A DNA stretch of 64,000 nucleotides, from NCBI RefSeq assembly GCF_004745505.1, contig NZ_RKLX01000009.1:1-64000 (forward strand), written 5' to 3'. The position numbers were made by a program, and so were the translations under genes. The stretch comes from Levilactobacillus suantsaiihabitans. Lineage in GTDB: Bacteria; Bacillota; Bacilli; Lactobacillales; Lactobacillaceae. Below the pieces are notes generated by a model. That model did not search any database. It had not been told where the DNA came from and worked only from the letters and a program-made list of their open reading frames with translations. This document shows, piece after piece, positions 27,251 to 35,538 of the stretch; position 1 is the stretch's first letter; every line of letters begins with the position of its first letter.

Positions 27251-27922
27251 TCAAGCTTTTTCTGCATTGGCAAATGAATCGACACCGACCGGGGCGAACC
27301 AAGCCGCCAGGGGCGTGGTTTCCGGCGCCAGTAGCTGACAAAAAGTTCGGGCCAAAAATTCAGGTCGATAACGCCGATTGTCATTTAGCCAGTGATGAAC
27401 CAGCCCGGTAAAGGCCGTGGCCAGAAAGGCTGCCTGGACGTCGACTGGCGGTTCATCCCCCGCCGGCGCTGGTAATTGCCGACCGTAAGCCGTCAACTCG
27501 CGTTCAAACCGCTGCAAAAGCCGCGGTTGAAACTGCGTGAACTGCGGGTGGAGCAAGACCAACAGAATTTGGTGATGCTCATCCACGTAACGCAGGGCCG
27601 GGCCCAACGCAAAGCCGGTGGTGGGCTCTCCTTGCGGCGTGATGACGGTCGCCTTAGCGGTCGCGAACCACTCATCGATCACTTGCTGTTCTGTCTGTTC
27701 TAAGAAGTCCAATTTATCCTTGTAATGAAGGTAAAAGGTCCCTCGAGTAATCTGTGCTTTTTGCGTCAACTTCTGCACGGAAATCTGTTTCAACGACTGC
27801 TGCTGCAACAGGATGCTCAGCGCCTGTCGCAGGCGTTCATTGGTCCGTACGACGCGTGGGTCTTTTTGACTGATAGGTCTCGCTCCTTCCCTGCTAGAAA
27901 GGGGCTGTGCCAGCTTGTACAC
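27251..27922 (-). CDS. TetR/AcrR-family transcriptional regulator
   Basis: About 208-223 residues. The N-terminal helix-turn-helix reads ISVQKLTQKAQITRGTFYLHYKDK, split across residues 47-70; the C-terminal domain presumably binds a ligand. The start is unclear. The frame opens at a GTG at 27922 inside a hairpin (AAGGG...CTGTG with CACAG...CCCTT). The best Shine-Dalgarno sequence, AAGGAG at 27883-27888, points to an ATC codon at 27874 (ISQKDPRVV), which matches where the homologous part begins. The target is unknown; no transporter is adjacent. Confidence 0.85.
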   Translation of the reverse strand: MYKLAQPLSSREGARPISQKDPRVVRTNERLRQALSILLQQQSLKQISVQKLTQKAQITRGTFYLHYKDKLDFLEQTEQQVIDEWFATAKATVITPQGEPTTGFALGPALRYVDEHHQILLVLLHPQFTQFQPRLLQRFERELTAYGRQLPAPAGDEPPVDVQAAFLATAFTGLVHHWLNDNRRYRPEFLARTFCQLLAPETTPLAAWFAPVGVDSFANAEKA

Positions 27923-28026
27923 AGTCCCTTAGTCTCACCAATTCATCGCGTTGAAATTAGTCGGCCACTTTGACAACCAGTTTTTGACCAACATGCTGTA
28001 GATTCCCGGCTTCACTGTCCTCGACC

Positions 28027-28291
28027 GCCGCCTTACCGTTACGCGACATACGCTGGGGGAGGACGGGTCGAGCCAAAAGTCGGTCTCGCCCCTTGCTTTG
28101 AGCCGAAGATCACGTCTCAAAGTCACCAATGCTGATCTCGTTCAATATCTGCCTCATCATGTCATCAACAGCCACTGATTGGCCACTATTGGTGAGTGAC
28201 ACGCTCTGCCGGAGACGGCCGGAAATGGAAGCGTCCCCGGCCGTCGCAGGCCTTGTCGTGCAGCCTAGTTTTCGCGCAACGGTAAGGCGGC
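28027..28291 (+). repeat. PE-1 related repeat, copy E (265 bp)
   Basis: Near-perfect 19-bp inverted ends GCCGCCTTACCGTTACGCG (28027-28045) and CGCGCAACGGTAAGGCGGC (28273-28291) bound the element. The left half aligns with PE-1, including CGAGCC...GGTCTCG and CTTTGAGCCGAAG...CTCAAAG. The right half is different sequence, with its own inverted repeat around GACGGCCGG. The end sequence differs from copies A-C but is again self-complementary. It lies 12 bases beyond the dUTPase gene. Confidence 0.75.
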
Positions 28292-28303
28292 CCGAACGAT
28301 CAA

Positions 28304-28846
28304 TCAGTAATTGTTTGCTTGACGGTCCAGGTTGACTTGGCGCTTGGCTTCGTAAGCGGCTTGGATCTGGTCTTGGCTGAAACCGAAGTCCACGAACCCC
28401 CACTTCAGGAACAACCGCCAAGCGTGGCGGAAGTCCTCTTGTCGGTGGGCGAAATGGCTGTTGAACAGCATCCGCTTTAAGATCAAGTACTGTTGGTCCA
28501 AGTCCTTGGCCGGTCGGCTGTTGGCTAACGTGGTCAGGTCTTCTTCCGTCAACATGATCAGATGCGTCCAGGTCTTCTTGGCTGATACCAAGAAGAAAAA
28601 GTCCATGGCGTCCGTATATTCCGTCAATAACGTCTCTTCCGGCGTTTGCCCGTCGTCAGCCTTGCCGCGGTGCGTCTTCCACACCTTGAACCACTCCGAG
28701 GTGTTGGCCACCTCAGCGAGTTCCACGTCTAAAGCCACGTAGGCATTTTCAATCTGCGACTGCCGGGACATTTCAATATCGCGATCCCGGGTGATCTGCT
28801 CATCTAGGGCGATCGATTGTTGAACTAACTTTGCTAACTCTAACAC
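28304..28846 (-). CDS. dut: Dimeric all-alpha dUTPase
   Basis: A 180-residue protein of the dimeric dUTPase/MazG-like superfamily, which hydrolyses dUTP to dUMP and keeps uracil out of DNA. The metal-binding helices carry ExxE at 42-45 (VELAEVANTSEWFKVW) and ExxD at 76-79 (EYTDAMDFFFLV). The start is GTG at 28846 with AGGAGGG upstream. It is the last gene of a three-gene operon, ten bases after an unrecognised 313-residue protein. Confidence 0.88.
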   Translation of the reverse strand: MLELAKLVQQSIALDEQITRDRDIEMSRQSQIENAYVALDVELAEVANTSEWFKVWKTHRGKADDGQTPEETLLTEYTDAMDFFFLVSAKKTWTHLIMLTEEDLTTLANSRPAKDLDQQYLILKRMLFNSHFAHRQEDFRHAWRLFLKWGFVDFGFSQDQIQAAYEAKRQVNLDRQANNY

Positions 28847-28856
28847 GTGTACCCTC

Positions 28857-29798
28857 CTAGCCGAAAATCAGGGGATCAGATTTAATTTCAAGGTCCGTCA
28901 AGTTTTCTAAGTACCAGTCACGCATGAACGGGTACTTGAGTAAGACGTCGAACCACGATACCTTCTGGTCGTCATCGTGCACGGTCAAGACCCACTCTGG
29001 TTGCCCTTCCAATTGGTTGTTGAAAATATCGACCACAACGCCGTGCTCCAACGCAATTTCCGCGCCGTTGCCGTTCACACCGTTGGTCAACATGTAATCT
29101 TCCTTGGCCGCCATTACGAATAAACGGTCGACGACGCCAGCTGGTAAATCAGCGGCCCGCACGGCATAGTTTTGCCGGTTGGCAGCGTCGAGTAAGTTGA
29201 AGTCCACGGAGTAGCCGTAGTCTTCTTTTAAGTACCGGGCAAAGTCCACCAGGATCTGGACGGACGTTTTGACCGTTTCGGCCGGCACCGCATCGTGGAG
29301 GTCGATGATAAATAATTGCGTCAGAGCGTGGCTGTTAAACCGGAACATTTTACGTTCTAGGTTCAGGTAAAACAGGGATTGGCCCGTGGCCCGTTCGCGG
29401 TAGTAGACCCCACCGTTTTCGGACGTTTCGACGCGGAAGTTAAAGGTCCCCCGGTCGCCCAGTGGTGTTAATTGCTGGGTCAATTCCTCGTGGTGGTCCC
29501 GCGATTGTAAGATCACGTTTTTGCCTTGGTCGTGTAATTCCAGCATCCGGGACATAAACAACAGGTAGTAATCTGCGTTGCTGTACTGGTGCGGGAAGGT
29601 CACGTAATCGGAATCCAACTTAAAGTCCGCCAGTTCCGTTGCCGCCGCGACCAATTCGTCTGGTTCCGTGGTCTTGATCAACTGATCCATCAGCTTGGTG
29701 AACCGCAGTCCCGTTTCCAGGCCGTCCTTGATGGCATCGTTGTAGTTGAGCAACCGGCCACTAGTCGTCAAAGTCGAGGGGTCATTTTCGTTAATCAT
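28857..29798 (-). CDS. Unrecognised conserved-looking protein (313 residues)
   Basis: I do not recognise a family. It is a soluble, acidic protein without signal peptide, membrane helix or cysteine-rich site. It has mixed helix/strand character and aromatic-rich stretches such as VTFPHQYSNADYYLLFMSRML and WFDVLLKYPFMRDWYLENL, split across the chain. The ATG follows GAGGTG at good spacing and overlaps the upstream gene by eight bases. Codon use matches its neighbours. Tight coupling with a second unknown and a dUTPase suggests a shared role, possibly in nucleotide or DNA metabolism; this is inference. Confidence 0.85.
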   Translation of the reverse strand: MINENDPSTLTTSGRLLNYNDAIKDGLETGLRFTKLMDQLIKTTEPDELVAAATELADFKLDSDYVTFPHQYSNADYYLLFMSRMLELHDQGKNVILQSRDHHEELTQQLTPLGDRGTFNFRVETSENGGVYYRERATGQSLFYLNLERKMFRFNSHALTQLFIIDLHDAVPAETVKTSVQILVDFARYLKEDYGYSVDFNLLDAANRQNYAVRAADLPAGVVDRLFVMAAKEDYMLTNGVNGNGAEIALEHGVVVDIFNNQLEGQPEWVLTVHDDDQKVSWFDVLLKYPFMRDWYLENLTDLEIKSDPLIFG

Positions 29799-30669
29799 TG
29801 TTTAGCACCTCGCCCTCGCTCTTGCCTAAGAGACTGTTCAAGTAATCCGCATACAGACTCGCATTGTGTGCTTCAAAGTGTTCGAAGTCATCAAAGGCAT
29901 CGCGGATACTTTGCTTTTCGTAATTCAAAATCGTGTCTTCTTTCGACAGCACCAAAATCTTGTCATCGTTTTCCTTGATGGTCTTGTGGGCGTTCAAGGC
30001 TTGTTCGTCTTCGTCCGCCAACTTGGTCAGCTGGTCGATGATATTTTGCCGTTCGTCCTTGAGCTTGCCGGAATCCCAAGGCATGCTGCTCTTGGAACTG
30101 TTTTCCTTCAGCTGTTCACGCAAGTCCGCCTTTTGGTTGTCCCGCGTAGTTTGGGCATCCACCAGCCGTTGGAGCTGTTCGCTTTGACCGGAAATGGACT
30201 CGATCTGGGCGGTGTTCAACCGTTGACCGTGGGCTTCTAAGGCAAAGGAGTCCTTGAGCTTTTGGTATTCCTTTTCGTCGAACTTAAACTGCACGTTGAT
30301 TACGTCTAAGTCGCCGAATAAACGCCGGTCCCACCAGTTCCCAAAGTAAATGTGGAACAGTCCCGTGGTATATTCTTCGTAATAGAAGAACGGGTAGATG
30401 TGACCTAAGTAGTCAATCAATTTGTCACTTAAATAGTGGCTGATTTCTGGGTGAATATTGTCGACCAGTTCGGCCAGATGATTGACGCTGCGAGTCGAAC
30501 GGGTCTTTTTAACTTCTTGGTAGTAGCGCACTTGGTCCAACAGTTCGTAGACCTGGCGATCATCGCCGTGCTGAACTGCCGCCTGTAAGGTGCTTAAGTA
30601 ATCGAGCTTGTTGGCGATTGCCTGTGTTAAGGTATCGGCGGCACTAGCTTGTTGTTCTTGATTTTCCAT
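29791..30669 (-). CDS. Unrecognised helical protein (292 residues)
   Basis: No family is recognised. It is highly charged and Gln/Glu/Lys-rich, with a predicted helical or coiled-coil middle (about 130-240). An aromatic patch near 90-115 reads YPFFYYEEYTTGLFHIYFG. No signal peptide is seen. It is the first gene of the operon with the 313-residue protein (8-base overlap) and dut. Heptad-like spacing suggests a partner protein, possibly the downstream product. The start ATG at 30669 follows a GAGGGAT Shine-Dalgarno sequence. Confidence 0.85.
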   Translation of the reverse strand: MENQEQQASAADTLTQAIANKLDYLSTLQAAVQHGDDRQVYELLDQVRYYQEVKKTRSTRSVNHLAELVDNIHPEISHYLSDKLIDYLGHIYPFFYYEEYTTGLFHIYFGNWWDRRLFGDLDVINVQFKFDEKEYQKLKDSFALEAHGQRLNTAQIESISGQSEQLQRLVDAQTTRDNQKADLREQLKENSSKSSMPWDSGKLKDERQNIIDQLTKLADEDEQALNAHKTIKENDDKILVLSKEDTILNYEKQSIRDAFDDFEHFEAHNASLYADYLNSLLGKSEGEVLNND

Positions 30670-30861
30670 GGATTATCCCTCATTATTCTGATGTTCCCTA
30701 GCGCTTGCCGTGAACATTTGGTTATATCTTCATGTTACCAAAAATTCTGTGAGAAAAAAGCAGTTTGCCCGAAGTTTTAGGGGAAATGCAGGAATTTTTC
30801 CTTATCGCCGGACTTCGGTCGGGGTTTCGTTGGTGATGCTGGTTGGGGTGGCCGCCTTACC

Positions 30862-31028
30862 GTTCGCCAAATATGGGACTGGAACGCGGTGGGCGGACCG
30901 TTTCAAGCCTGAGAGACGGTCTTGAAACTCGCTTTGAGCCGAAGAACACGTCTCAAAGACGCCAGTTGCCTAAGCGACAAGCCCAGTCGCTAAGGCAACT
31001 CCCACGGCTGAGCCCATATTTGCCGAAC
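30862..31028 (+). repeat. PE-1 structured repeat, copy B
   Basis: It is a 167-bp element. The closing arms GTTCGCCAAATATGGG and CCCATATTTGCCGAAC have one mismatch. Three hairpins follow inside: TTTCAAG...CTTGAAA, CTTTGAG...CTCAAAG and GTTGCCTAAGCGAC...GTCGCTAAGGCAAC, the last with one A-A mismatch. The flanks GGCCGCCTTACC and TCTCGGCTACGATAG are shared with other copies. It lies between glnA (3' side) and the 292-residue gene. Confidence 0.85.
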
Positions 31029-31223
31029 TCTCGGCTACGATAGTGGCGTGTCACCAACACCCCCGTTGACCTCGTTCACCGGCAGTTGCGCCGCAAAAAA
31101 GCAATCGGACTTCCCACAGATAATTCCACCAGAACAGCCAGAGAGAACATTCACCCGCCATGGCAAGCCAATGACTCGATCCGTGTTCCCAATCCTCGCT
31201 CACAGTAAGGCTTTGGGCGTTTC

Positions 31224-31259
31224 AAAAAGAGAGCCCGGACCAGCAGTCCTGAGCTCTCC
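31224..31259 (-). terminator. Terminator of glnR-glnA
   Basis: On the minus strand GGAGAGC...GGAC pairs with GTCC...GGCTCTC and is followed by TTTTT. It lies about 24 bases after the glnA stop. Confidence 0.85.
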
Positions 31260-31282
31260 CATGATGTTTAATTAACCTGCGT

Positions 31283-32623
31283 TTAGTACAGTTCCAGGTA
31301 TTGATCCCGTTCCCATTCGGAAACTTGGGTCCGATAGGAATTGTATTCCAGGTTTTTGGCTTCAATAAAGCTTTGATACAGATGCGGCCCCATGGCATTG
31401 CGCATCACGTCGTCGGCTGCCAAGTCCTTTAAGGCGTTGTGCAGCGTGTCTGGCAAGTTGGTGATATGGTTTTCTTGCCGTTCTTCGGCATCCATGCGGT
31501 AAATATTGCGGTCGATGGCCTCTCGCGGTGCTAACTTGTTCCGCAAGCCATCCAAGCCGGCTTCCAAGACCGCCGCAATGGCCAGGTATGGGTTGGCCGC
31601 CGGGTCAACACTCCGCAATTCCAACCGCGTAGACAAACCACGAGAATTTGGTACCCGAATCAGTGGTGAGCGGTTAGAGCCGGACCAAGCCACGTAAACT
31701 GGGGCTTCGTAACCCGGAACCAGCCGCTTGTAACTGTTGACGATTGGGTTGCAGATGGCGGTAAAGCTACGAGCGTGCTTCAACAGGCCGCCCAGGAAGT
31801 GGAAGGCGTCTTCGGACAATTCCATTTCCCCGTTCTTATCGAAGAAGGCATTGCCTTGATCGTGGAACAAAGACATGTTCAAATGCATCCCGGAACCGTT
31901 GATGCCGGCCAATGGCTTAGGCATGAACGTCGCGTACAGACCGTACTTGCGGGCGATGGTCTTGACCACCAGCTTGAACGTTTGAATGTTGTCGGCCGCA
32001 GCCAAGGCGTCGGCATACTTGAAGTCGATTTCGTGTTGGCCAGGCGCCACTTCATGGTGAGCGGCTTCGACGTCAAAGCCCATTTCTTCCAGCGTCAAGA
32101 CGATTTCGCGCCGGCAATTTTCACCCAAGTCCATGGGAGCCATATCGAAGTAGCTCCCCTTGTCGTTGAGTTCCGTGGTTGGTTTGCCATTTTCATCCAT
32201 CTTGAACAGGAAGAATTCAGGTTCCGGTCCAATGTTAAAGTCCGTAAAGCCCGCCTTGCGCATGTCGCCCAAGACCCGAATCAGGTTGTTCCGTGGGTCG
32301 CCTTCAAACGGCTTGCCATCGGTGGTGTAGACCTCACAAATGACCCGCGCAATCTTGCCCCGTTCCGTGCTCCAAGGGAAGATCATCCACGTGGAGAGGT
32401 CGGGGTACAGGTACATGTCACTTTCTTCGATCCGGACGAAGCCGTCGATAGAAGACCCATCAAACATTAACTTGTTATCCAGTAACTTACCGAGTTGACT
32501 GATGGGAACTTCCACGTTCTTAATGGTGCCAAATAAATCGGTGAACATTAGCCGCAAGAACTTGACGTTTTCGTCCTTGGCCATCTGACGGATCTCATCC
32601 TTGGAATATTCCGGTTTTGCCAT
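31283..32623 (-). CDS. glnA: Glutamine synthetase, type I-alpha
   Basis: This 446-residue enzyme makes glutamine from glutamate, ammonia and ATP as a dodecamer. Key segments are [36 protein letters not shown] and [12 protein letters not shown] (metal and glutamate sites). The short length is that of the feedback-inhibited Gram-positive GSI-alpha form, which also signals through GlnR. It follows glnR by 41 bases and ends at a strong terminator. Confidence 0.97.
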   Translation of the reverse strand: MAKPEYSKDEIRQMAKDENVKFLRLMFTDLFGTIKNVEVPISQLGKLLDNKLMFDGSSIDGFVRIEESDMYLYPDLSTWMIFPWSTERGKIARVICEVYTTDGKPFEGDPRNNLIRVLGDMRKAGFTDFNIGPEPEFFLFKMDENGKPTTELNDKGSYFDMAPMDLGENCRREIVLTLEEMGFDVEAAHHEVAPGQHEIDFKYADALAAADNIQTFKLVVKTIARKYGLYATFMPKPLAGINGSGMHLNMSLFHDQGNAFFDKNGEMELSEDAFHFLGGLLKHARSFTAICNPIVNSYKRLVPGYEAPVYVAWSGSNRSPLIRVPNSRGLSTRLELRSVDPAANPYLAIAAVLEAGLDGLRNKLAPREAIDRNIYRMDAEERQENHITNLPDTLHNALKDLAADDVMRNAMGPHLYQSFIEAKNLEYNSYRTQVSEWERDQYLELY

Positions 32624-32664
32624 GAAAATCGCTCCCTGCTATTTTTTAGAATCCAACATCTGTC

Positions 32665-33048
32665 TTAAAGGGGTCGTTGCATCCCCGGCGTCGGGTGACC
32701 CAACCCACCCTGGCGAATGAATTCATCCTGCAAAATGCGCCGGACATCCTCATCCGTCAAGGGCTTTTGTTGCGCCGTAGCCTTCGCCTGGGCTGCCTTT
32801 TGTTGCTGGTCGTAAATGGCTTTGATGCCCGCCACGTTGACCCCGTCAGCCAGATAATCCTTGATCTCCAAGAGCCGGTCGACGTCATTTAACGAATACA
32901 TCCGCCGGTTCCCTTCGTTACGTTCGGGAAAGACCAACTGCTGGGCCTCGTAGTAGCGAATCTGGCGCGCCGTTAGACTGGTGAGCTTCATGACCGTTCC
33001 AATCGGCAAAACTGCTAGTGAACGACGTAATTCTTTTTCCTTCATCAC
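32665..33048 (-). CDS. glnR: MerR-family nitrogen regulator GlnR
   Basis: A 127-residue repressor of nitrogen assimilation genes. The winged-helix region IGTVMKLTSLTARQIRYYEAQ, split across residues 16-36, is typical of GlnR/TnrA. A short C-terminal tail likely interacts with feedback-inhibited glutamine synthetase. It starts at GTG 33048 or at the ATG one codon later; both have a GGGGG ribosome binding site. A GlnR box lies upstream, so autoregulation of glnRA is expected. Confidence 0.95.
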   Translation of the reverse strand: MMKEKELRRSLAVLPIGTVMKLTSLTARQIRYYEAQQLVFPERNEGNRRMYSLNDVDRLLEIKDYLADGVNVAGIKAIYDQQQKAAQAKATAQQKPLTDEDVRRILQDEFIRQGGLGHPTPGMQRPL

Positions 33049-33074
33049 TACTGGCCCCCTTCAACTATGAGGCT

Positions 33075-33126
33075 ATCATACCACCCTGAAAGCGGTAGTC
33101 AAGCATTCATGTCAGAAAATCTAACA
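33075..33126 (-). promoter_or_regulatory. glnRA promoter with GlnR box
   Basis: On the minus strand TTGACT (33102-33097) and TATGAT (33080-33075) are 16 bases apart. Just upstream of the -35, TGTCAGAAAATCTAACA (33110-33126) matches the GlnR/TnrA site TGTNA-N7-TNACA exactly. This fits glnRA autoregulation. Confidence 0.8.
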
Positions 33127-33154
33127 TCGGCGTCAAGCCTTAACTATTCCTTAA

Positions 33155-34084
33155 TTAATTGTGAGAACTAAGTCCCGCCCACGAAGCAACCTGTGACTGA
33201 ATCTGGGCGTACGTTTCCGGGTGTTGGACCAGGTCATACCAGGTCGCCGTGGTCTGATTGCGAAACCAGGTCAGCTGGCGTTTGGCATAGTGCCGCGAGT
33301 CTTGCTTGACCTGCGCAATGGCTGCTGGATAGGCCGCGGGCTGATCGATCACCGGCAACAATTCCCGGTAACCGATGCCGGTAGCGGCCGGTAGCTGGGT
33401 GCCGCCCTGTTGGTCCAGCCAGCGGACCTCATCGAGCAAGCCGGCTTCAATCATTTGGTCCACGCGTTGATTGATTCGTTGATACAACAATTGGCGGTCC
33501 GTGTTCAAGGCGACATACAGCTCGTCATACTGTGGGCCACCATTGTCTTGCCGTGAGAACGGCTTTCCCGTGACCTGGATGACCTCTAGGGCCCGCACCG
33601 TGCGTCGGACATTGGTCGGGGGAATCTTCCCCGCCGCCACGGGGTCTAGCTGTTGCAGGCGTTGCCAGAGGGCCTGGGGGCCATTGGCTTGAGCCTGCGC
33701 GCGCAATTGCTCGCGAATGGCCGGGTCACCGGGTGCGTCGGCCCCTAATTTCAGCCCGTCGAACAGGGCCTGCAGGTAAAAGCCCGTCCCTCCAGCAATG
33801 ATAGGCAAATGCCCCCGGTCTGTGATCTCTCTGATCAGTCGTTGGGCCGCCGTCACGAATTGCGCGACCGTAAACTGCTGGTCCACGTCACAAATGTCGA
33901 TCAGATGATGGGTCGCGGCAGCCTGTTCCGCCGAGGTCGCCTTGGCCGTACCAATATCGAGGTGGCGATACACCTGCATCGAATCCCCGGAAATGATCTC
34001 CCCATCAAACGCCTGGGCCAACCGAATGGCCAACGCCGTCTTGCCGACCGCCGTCGGACCGACGACTGCTAAAACTTTTGTCAT
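33155..34084 (-). CDS. miaA: tRNA dimethylallyltransferase
   Basis: A 309-residue enzyme that adds a dimethylallyl group to A37 of tRNAs reading UNN codons. It has the P-loop VVGPTAVGKTALAI and SGDSMQVYRHLDIGTAK. The open frame extends 41 codons upstream inside glpQ, but the real start is the ATG at 34084, which overlaps the glpQ stop as ATGA. The C-terminal half contains the family's RNA-binding RQLTWFRNQ segment. Confidence 0.95.
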   Translation of the reverse strand: MTKVLAVVGPTAVGKTALAIRLAQAFDGEIISGDSMQVYRHLDIGTAKATSAEQAAATHHLIDICDVDQQFTVAQFVTAAQRLIREITDRGHLPIIAGGTGFYLQALFDGLKLGADAPGDPAIREQLRAQAQANGPQALWQRLQQLDPVAAGKIPPTNVRRTVRALEVIQVTGKPFSRQDNGGPQYDELYVALNTDRQLLYQRINQRVDQMIEAGLLDEVRWLDQQGGTQLPAATGIGYRELLPVIDQPAAYPAAIAQVKQDSRHYAKRQLTWFRNQTTATWYDLVQHPETYAQIQSQVASWAGLSSHN

Positions 34085-34836
34085 GCTTCGTTGCCTCCCT
34101 GAATTTTCGTCCGTAACGCCACGGCGCGGGCTGGGTAGTCCGTGATCAGCCCAGCAAAGTGGTGGCGCAAGCAATACGCCATGTCGGCGGGACTGTTGAC
34201 GGTCCACGGCCGCAGTTGCACGTGCGGCAGCCAGAACCGGTGGGCCTTGACCCAGCGAATGTCCGGATGCAAACCGCCGACCAGGTGTTGCCGCTGCATG
34301 CGCCGCGCCTGGCGACCGGCCGTCTTGAATAATTTGGCATACTCGGCCTGCGGGTACAGGCTACGCAAGGTGATGATCGACTGGGCCCGAAAGCTGGAGA
34401 AGACTAGTCGAAACGGTACCGGTTGCCGCGTAAAGTAATCCGCCAGGGCCTGTTCGATGCCATCATAATGAATCTTATTGGTTTTCAGTTCCAGGTTAAA
34501 GACACCCGTGAACTCATCGCGAATCAACAGCTGAATCACCTCATCGAGGGTCGGTATCTTGGTCCCGGCAAATTCACTGCCGAAGTGACTACCGGCATCG
34601 AGGCGCTTTAATTCGGCCAACGTCTGATCCTGGACCAGTCCGGTGCCATTGGTGGTCCGGTCGACCCTTTCGTCATGCATGATGACTAATTGCTGGTCCT
34701 TAGAAAATTGGACATCCGTCTCAATCCCATCGGCGCCAGCATCCAGCGCCGCTTGAAACGCCAGTAGCGTATTCTCCGGGCGCGTGCCCTTGCTGCCACG
34801 GTGGGCAATAATCTGTGTGGGTTGTCTCTTAAACAC
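34081..34836 (-). CDS. glpQ: Glycerophosphodiester phosphodiesterase (cytosolic type)
   Basis: A 251-residue TIM-barrel enzyme (GDPD/UgpQ type) that releases glycerol 3-phosphate from lipid head-group diesters. Catalytic segments HRGSKGTRPENT (about 12-23) and ETDVQFSKDQQLVIMHDE (about 40-57) carry the acid/base histidines and the metal ligands. There is no signal peptide, so it acts inside the cell. It overlaps miaA by four bases. Confidence 0.9.
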   Translation of the reverse strand: MFKRQPTQIIAHRGSKGTRPENTLLAFQAALDAGADGIETDVQFSKDQQLVIMHDERVDRTTNGTGLVQDQTLAELKRLDAGSHFGSEFAGTKIPTLDEVIQLLIRDEFTGVFNLELKTNKIHYDGIEQALADYFTRQPVPFRLVFSSFRAQSIITLRSLYPQAEYAKLFKTAGRQARRMQRQHLVGGLHPDIRWVKAHRFWLPHVQLRPWTVNSPADMAYCLRHHFAGLITDYPARAVALRTKIQGGNEA

Positions 34837-35040
34837 GAATCCCCATTCCTTTCACGTTCAGACTTCTGTAGTAAGGGTACCACAGAACGGCCGGCTTGCC
34901 GCTTAATTTTGTGAGAAAACCACAACGACCCGTCCGCAGAAGAATCCCCCTTAATCGGGTAAATCGCTAGCAATTTCGGCTGAAAACAAGCATAATGGAA
35001 GCGGATAACTAAAAATCTTACATGATGGGAGTCGGATACG

Positions 35041-35217
35041 ATGAAGCACTTTACGAAAGGTTTCTTATTTGGCGTTGTTGCTACTGCTAGTGCCGTTGCT
35101 GGTGCTGTCTTTTCTTTCAAGAAAAAGGTCGTTCAACCAATCGAGGACCAAGAAGCCCGGTTTGAAGAAAACCGCAAGCGGGCCAACCGCAAGAGCCACG
35201 CCGCCCACCACGGTTAA
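35041..35217 (+). CDS. DUF3042-family small protein (58 residues)
   Basis: Translation from 35041 gives a 58-residue protein beginning MKHFTKGFLFGVVATASAV and continuing through a KKKVVQPIEDQEARFEENRK segment to a basic C-terminus. One N-terminal hydrophobic segment (about 7-25) is followed by a charged helix, the pattern of the lactobacillal DUF3042 family, whose function is unknown. It is probably membrane-associated. A GGGAG ribosome binding site precedes it and a strong terminator follows, so it is a single-gene unit divergent from glpQ. Confidence 0.88.
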   Translation: MKHFTKGFLFGVVATASAVAGAVFSFKKKVVQPIEDQEARFEENRKRANRKSHAAHHG

Positions 35218-35236
35218 GTTTAAACGCAAATACGTA

Positions 35237-35269
35237 GCGACCAGGACGCAATGCCCTGGCCGCTTTTTT
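35237..35269 (+). terminator. Terminator of the DUF3042 gene
   Basis: Arms GCG-A-CCAGG and CCTGG-C-CGC with one mismatch are followed by TTTTTT on the plus strand. Confidence 0.8.
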
Positions 35270-35288
35270 GTTTGTTTGCGCTCGCTGT

Positions 35289-35530
35289 CCGCCTACCGTT
35301 CGCCAAATGTGGGTGGACGGCTTGAGACCTGGTGAGACTGGCGCTCGATCGTAAAAAAATAGAGCCCGGGATAAAGTCTCCCAGGCTCTCGCTACTTTTA
35401 CGTAGCTGAAACGTGCGCCAAAAGGCAGCCGGTTCCGCTTAGACCTGATAACCAAACAATCCAAGACCAGGATTATTCGGTTATCAGCCTTAATGCTCGC
35501 CGGCTAACCGCCTTTGGGCCCACGCTCTTT
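35289..35530 (-). repeat. Composite repeat: PE-2 copy c, terminator hairpin, PE-1 end (copy F)
   Basis: On the minus strand PE-2 copy c (35528-35405) begins ten bases after the rhodanese stop. Its 18-bp apical stem pairs fully around TGGTCTT and its basal stem is AGCCGG with CCGGCT, different from the other copies. A terminator (35389-35352) follows, then a PE-1 end CCCACATTTGGCGAACGGTAGG. The PE-2 part therefore lies in the 3' UTR, before the terminator. Confidence 0.85.
35352..35389 (-). terminator. Terminator of the glk-rhodanese operon
   Basis: On the minus strand AGAGCCTGGGA pairs with TCCCGGGCTCT (one wobble) and is followed by ATTTTTTT. It lies beyond PE-2 copy c, which is therefore transcribed with the operon. 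Confidence 0.85.
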
Positions 35531-35538
35531 GCGTTAAT

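Noticed and set aside
34085-34207. N-terminal extension of miaA
   Set aside because: It lies in glpQ in another frame; ATGA overlap and homology place the start at 34084.
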